Shown: positions 61,463-64,000 of the stretch, piece after piece
Numbering within the stretch: position 1 is the first letter of the stretch
Layout: each line of letters starts with the position of its first letter
Assembly: GCF_042662685.1 (NCBI RefSeq)
Contig: NZ_JBHSYO010000002.1
Coordinates: 124,001-188,000, forward strand
Origin: Pseudobowmanella zhangzhouensis
Lineage (GTDB): Bacteria > Pseudomonadota > Gammaproteobacteria > Enterobacterales > Alteromonadaceae
Length of the DNA: 64,000 nt
Direction: 5' to 3'
Translations under genes and position numbers: made by a program
The notes under the pieces: generated by a model
The model's database searches: none
What the model was told of the DNA's origin: nothing
What the model saw: the letters and a program-made list of their open reading frames with translations, nothing else

Positions 61463-64000
61463 TTAGGCCGCTTTTTGATAATGGTAGGCGTAATAAACCA
61501 CCGGGATCACCACCAGAGTGAGGATGGTTGAAACCAGCAAGCCAAATATCAGCGATACGGCCAGCCCGCCGAAGATGGGATCGTCGAGGATAAAGAATCC
61601 CCCCATCATGGCGGCGACGGCGGTCAGTGCAATCGGGATAGAACGCACCGCGGCGGCACTGATGGTCGCCTGCTGCAAATCTTTACCCTCGGCCACCTGC
61701 TGCTGAATAAAGTCCACTAACAAAATGGAGTTACGCACAATAATTCCGGCCAGTGCGATCATGCCAATCATCGACGGTGCGGTGAATTGCTGCCCCAGTA
61801 AAGCATGGCCCGGCATAATCCCGATAATAGTCAGCGGGATCGGCGCCATAATAATCAGCGGCACGGAGTAGCTTTTAAACTGCGCGACCACCAGCAGGTA
61901 AATCATGATCAGGCCCACCGAATAGGCGATCCCCATATCGCGGAAGGTTTCAAAGGTAACCTGCCATTCGCCGTCCCATTTCATGCTCCATTGATAGGGG
62001 TTATCCGGCTGTGAGGTAAAGAACTGCGCGATGGGCTGACCATCCACCTGGGTTTGTTCCAGCGCCGCCTTGATGCCAAACAGGCCATACAGCGGGCTGT
62101 CGGTGTCGCCGGCCACATCGCCGGTGACATACACCACAGGCAGCAAATCTTTGTGGTAAATGGTTTGCTCGCGGGTCGCTTCTACCACTTTTGTCACCTC
62201 AGACAGCGCAACTAAACTGCCGGTTTGCGCACGGACACGCAGGTTCTGCAGCGCCAGCAGATCACTCTTACGCTCGCTGGGTAAGGTCAGGCGCACCGGT
62301 ACCGGCACGCGGGCATGATCAAAGTGCAGATAAGAGGCATCTTCACCGCGCAGTGCAGCACTGACATCCAGCACAATCGCCGCCTGGCTGACGCCCAGTT
62401 TGGCGGCTTTGGCACGGTCGATTTCCAGTACCCACTTGGTTTGTGCGGCTTCACGGCTGTCGTCCACATCCACCACTTCGTCGGTGGCCGTGAAGGCCTG
62501 TTTCACCTGCCCGGCCACATCCAGCTGGCGCTGATAGTCCAGCCCATACACTTCGGCGACCAGCGGCGCCATTACAGGTGGCCCCGGCGGCATTTCTACC
62601 ACTTTGACACTGGCGCCCATGTTTGCCGCGGTTTCGCTGATTAAACGGCGTGCCTCCAACGCAATGGCGTGGCTTTGTCGATGACGCAGACTTTTATGCA
62701 CCAGATTGACCTGAATTTCGCCCATATGCGGCTGGTTACGCAGGTAATACTGGCGCACTAAGCCGTTGAAGTTGATCGGGGCAGCGGTGCCTGCATACAG
62801 TTGCAGGTTATCCAACTCGGGCAACTGCCGTAAGTCCGCGGCCAGGGCCTGCAAGGTCGCGTAGGTTTGCTCCAGTGAGGTGCCTTCGGGCATATCCACG
62901 ACCAGTTCAAACTCGCTTTTGTTGTCAAACGGCAGCATTTTCATGATGACATCTTTACTGACCACTAAGGCCATGGAGCCAGCAATCAGCACAAAAATCC
63001 CCACCAGTAACACCACCCGCATGCCACGGCCCTGCTCTTTGCGTAAAAACGGGGTCAGCAGTTTGATAAACAAGCGTTGCAGTTTGCCCTCGCCCTGCTC
63101 TGCGTGGGTGGCATGATTTTCACTGCCTTCATGCTTTTTGAACAGGCGATAGTACAACCAGGGAGTGAGCATAAACGCCACCGCTAAGCTTATCAGCATA
63201 CCGGTGGAGGCATTGATTGGGATAGGCCGCATATACGGGCCCATCAGGCCAGTTACGAATGCCATCGGCAGCAGCGCGGCAATCACGGTCAGGGTGGCCA
63301 GGATAGTCGGGCCGCCTACTTCGTCGACCGCCAGCGGAATAGACTCACGCAGGGATTTGGCGCCCAGTGTCATATGTCGGTGAATGTTCTCCACTACCAC
63401 AATGGCATCGTCGACCAAAATTCCGATAGAGAAAATCAGTGCAAACAGCGACACCCGGTTGAGGGTGAATCCCCACGCCCAGGACGCAAATAACGTCATG
63501 GCCAGTGTCACCACCACAGCAATACCGACCACGATGGCCTCGCGCCGCCCCAGCGCAAACAGCACCAGTACAATCACCGACAAGGTGGCAAAAATCAGCT
63601 TTTTAATCAGGGTGTTGGCTTTTTCTTCGGCGGTCAGGCCGTAATTGCGGGTTAAGCTGGCCTCAACGCCATCGGAGAAATACACGCCCTTCATTTGTTC
63701 AAAACGGGTGGTGACAGCCTGCGCCACATCCACTGCGTTTTCACCGGGCTTTTTCGCCACGGTTAAGGTCACTGCCGGATACAACTCGGCACTGCTGCCA
63801 TCGTTGGCCGCGCCCATACCAAAGGCGACGTAATTCGCGGGTGTTTCTGTGGTCAGCGTCACCTCGGCCACATCACGTAAAAACACCGGTGCGCCCTGAT
63901 ACACGCCAACTACTAAATCCTGCACATCTTCCAGCGAGGTTAAGAAGGTTCCAACCTGCACCTGCAATTCGCTGTTCTGGCTCACCAGCGCGCCGGCATC
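61463..64000 (-). CDS. RND-family efflux permease (5' end beyond the window)
   Basis: The C-terminal 845 or so residues of a roughly 1050-residue RND pump; the reading frame runs off the right edge without a start (codons DAGALVSQNS continue out). The proton-relay helix reads SLFALIFSIGILVDDAIVVVENIHRH with the double Asp typical of RND pumps. The second half repeats MIGMIALAGIIVRNSILLVDFI. A periplasmic pore domain lies between. Substrates could be drugs or metal ions; an adaptor gene is expected just outside the window. Confidence 0.93.
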   Translation of the reverse strand, partial: DAGALVSQNSELQVQVGTFLTSLEDVQDLVVGVYQGAPVFLRDVAEVTLTTETPANYVAFGMGAANDGSSAELYPAVTLTVAKKPGENAVDVAQAVTTRFEQMKGVYFSDGVEASLTRNYGLTAEEKANTLIKKLIFATLSVIVLVLFALGRREAIVVGIAVVVTLAMTLFASWAWGFTLNRVSLFALIFSIGILVDDAIVVVENIHRHMTLGAKSLRESIPLAVDEVGGPTILATLTVIAALLPMAFVTGLMGPYMRPIPINASTGMLISLAVAFMLTPWLYYRLFKKHEGSENHATHAEQGEGKLQRLFIKLLTPFLRKEQGRGMRVVLLVGIFVLIAGSMALVVSKDVIMKMLPFDNKSEFELVVDMPEGTSLEQTYATLQALAADLRQLPELDNLQLYAGTAAPINFNGLVRQYYLRNQPHMGEIQVNLVHKSLRHRQSHAIALEARRLISETAANMGASVKVVEMPPGPPVMAPLVAEVYGLDYQRQLDVAGQVKQAFTATDEVVDVDDSREAAQTKWVLEIDRAKAAKLGVSQAAIVLDVSAALRGEDASYLHFDHARVPVPVRLTLPSERKSDLLALQNLRVRAQTGSLVALSEVTKVVEATREQTIYHKDLLPVVYVTGDVAGDTDSPLYGLFGIKAALEQTQVDGQPIAQFFTSQPDNPYQWSMKWDGEWQVTFETFRDMGIAYSVGLIMIYLLVVAQFKSYSVPLIIMAPIPLTIIGIMPGHALLGQQFTAPSMIGMIALAGIIVRNSILLVDFIQQQVAEGKDLQQATISAAAVRSIPIALTAVAAMMGGFFILDDPIFGGLAVSLIFGLLVSTILTLVVIPVVYYAYHYQKAA

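Noticed and set aside
1..64000. CRISPR arrays, tRNA and rRNA genes
   Set aside because: No regularly spaced direct repeats, cloverleaf-type sequences or rRNA-like stretches were seen in the whole window.

Overview
The window looks like a chromosomal segment of a marine-type gammaproteobacterium, most likely from the Alteromonadales (Alteromonadaceae or a close relative). The reasons are the YejK-YejL-YejM cluster, the MerR/LiuR-controlled leucine (liu) and valine (mms) catabolic operons, short cytosolic PAS chemoreceptors, a TPR response regulator, and the style of the exonuclease I, FKBP and M61/M1/M23 peptidase genes. No rRNA, tRNA, CRISPR array, transposase or integrase was seen. The genus cannot be fixed from sequence reading alone.

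Layout. 1-7.2 kb: a CBS-domain fragment, a Sua5-type tRNA threonylcarbamoyl synthase, then a LysR regulator divergent from an overlapping three-gene operon encoding DabB, DabA (energy-coupled inorganic carbon uptake) and a DUF6671 zinc-ribbon protein. 7.2-19 kb: a diguanylate cyclase, exonuclease I, FapA, a sugar dehydrogenase, an EamA transporter, a DUF6279 lipoprotein, phosphofructokinase, a LytS/LytTR two-component pair and an Mpo1-like protein. 19-26.8 kb: M61 and M23 peptidases, a PTPS-family protein, yejK-yejL-yejM and a ChaN lipoprotein. 26.8-31.4 kb: a GH13 alpha-glucosidase with its LacI regulator and palindromic operators, a solute-binding protein and a small outer-membrane barrel.

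31.5-37 kb (minus strand) is the valine operon (mmsA, acyl-CoA dehydrogenase, HIBYL-CoA hydrolase, mmsB, SDR). 37-41 kb holds a response regulator with TPR repeats, a soluble chemoreceptor and a lipoprotein. 41-49.3 kb is the leucine/isovalerate region: a thiolase divergent from liuR-liuA-liuB-liuC-liuD-liuE. Near-identical LiuR-like boxes lie in the thiolase/liuR gap and upstream of mmsA, so both operons probably answer to the same regulator. Two extra membrane-protein genes sit between the end of liuE and its terminator, followed by a second, diverged copy of the last 87 bp of liuE. This is the signature of an insertion that regenerated the gene end.

50.5-58.6 kb is a mixed housekeeping/accessory stretch (FKBP isomerase, M1 peptidase, DUF1569 protein, cysteine-rich lipoprotein, ChrA, racemase, DUF1428, LysE). 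58.7-61.3 kb is an AT-rich island with a SIR2-family protein and a complete eukaryotic-like protein kinase on the same strand, a candidate defence module. The window ends inside an RND efflux permease gene.

The best candidates for something undescribed are the liuE-end insertion, the SIR2/kinase pair, and the DUF6671 protein joined by overlapping codons to DabA.
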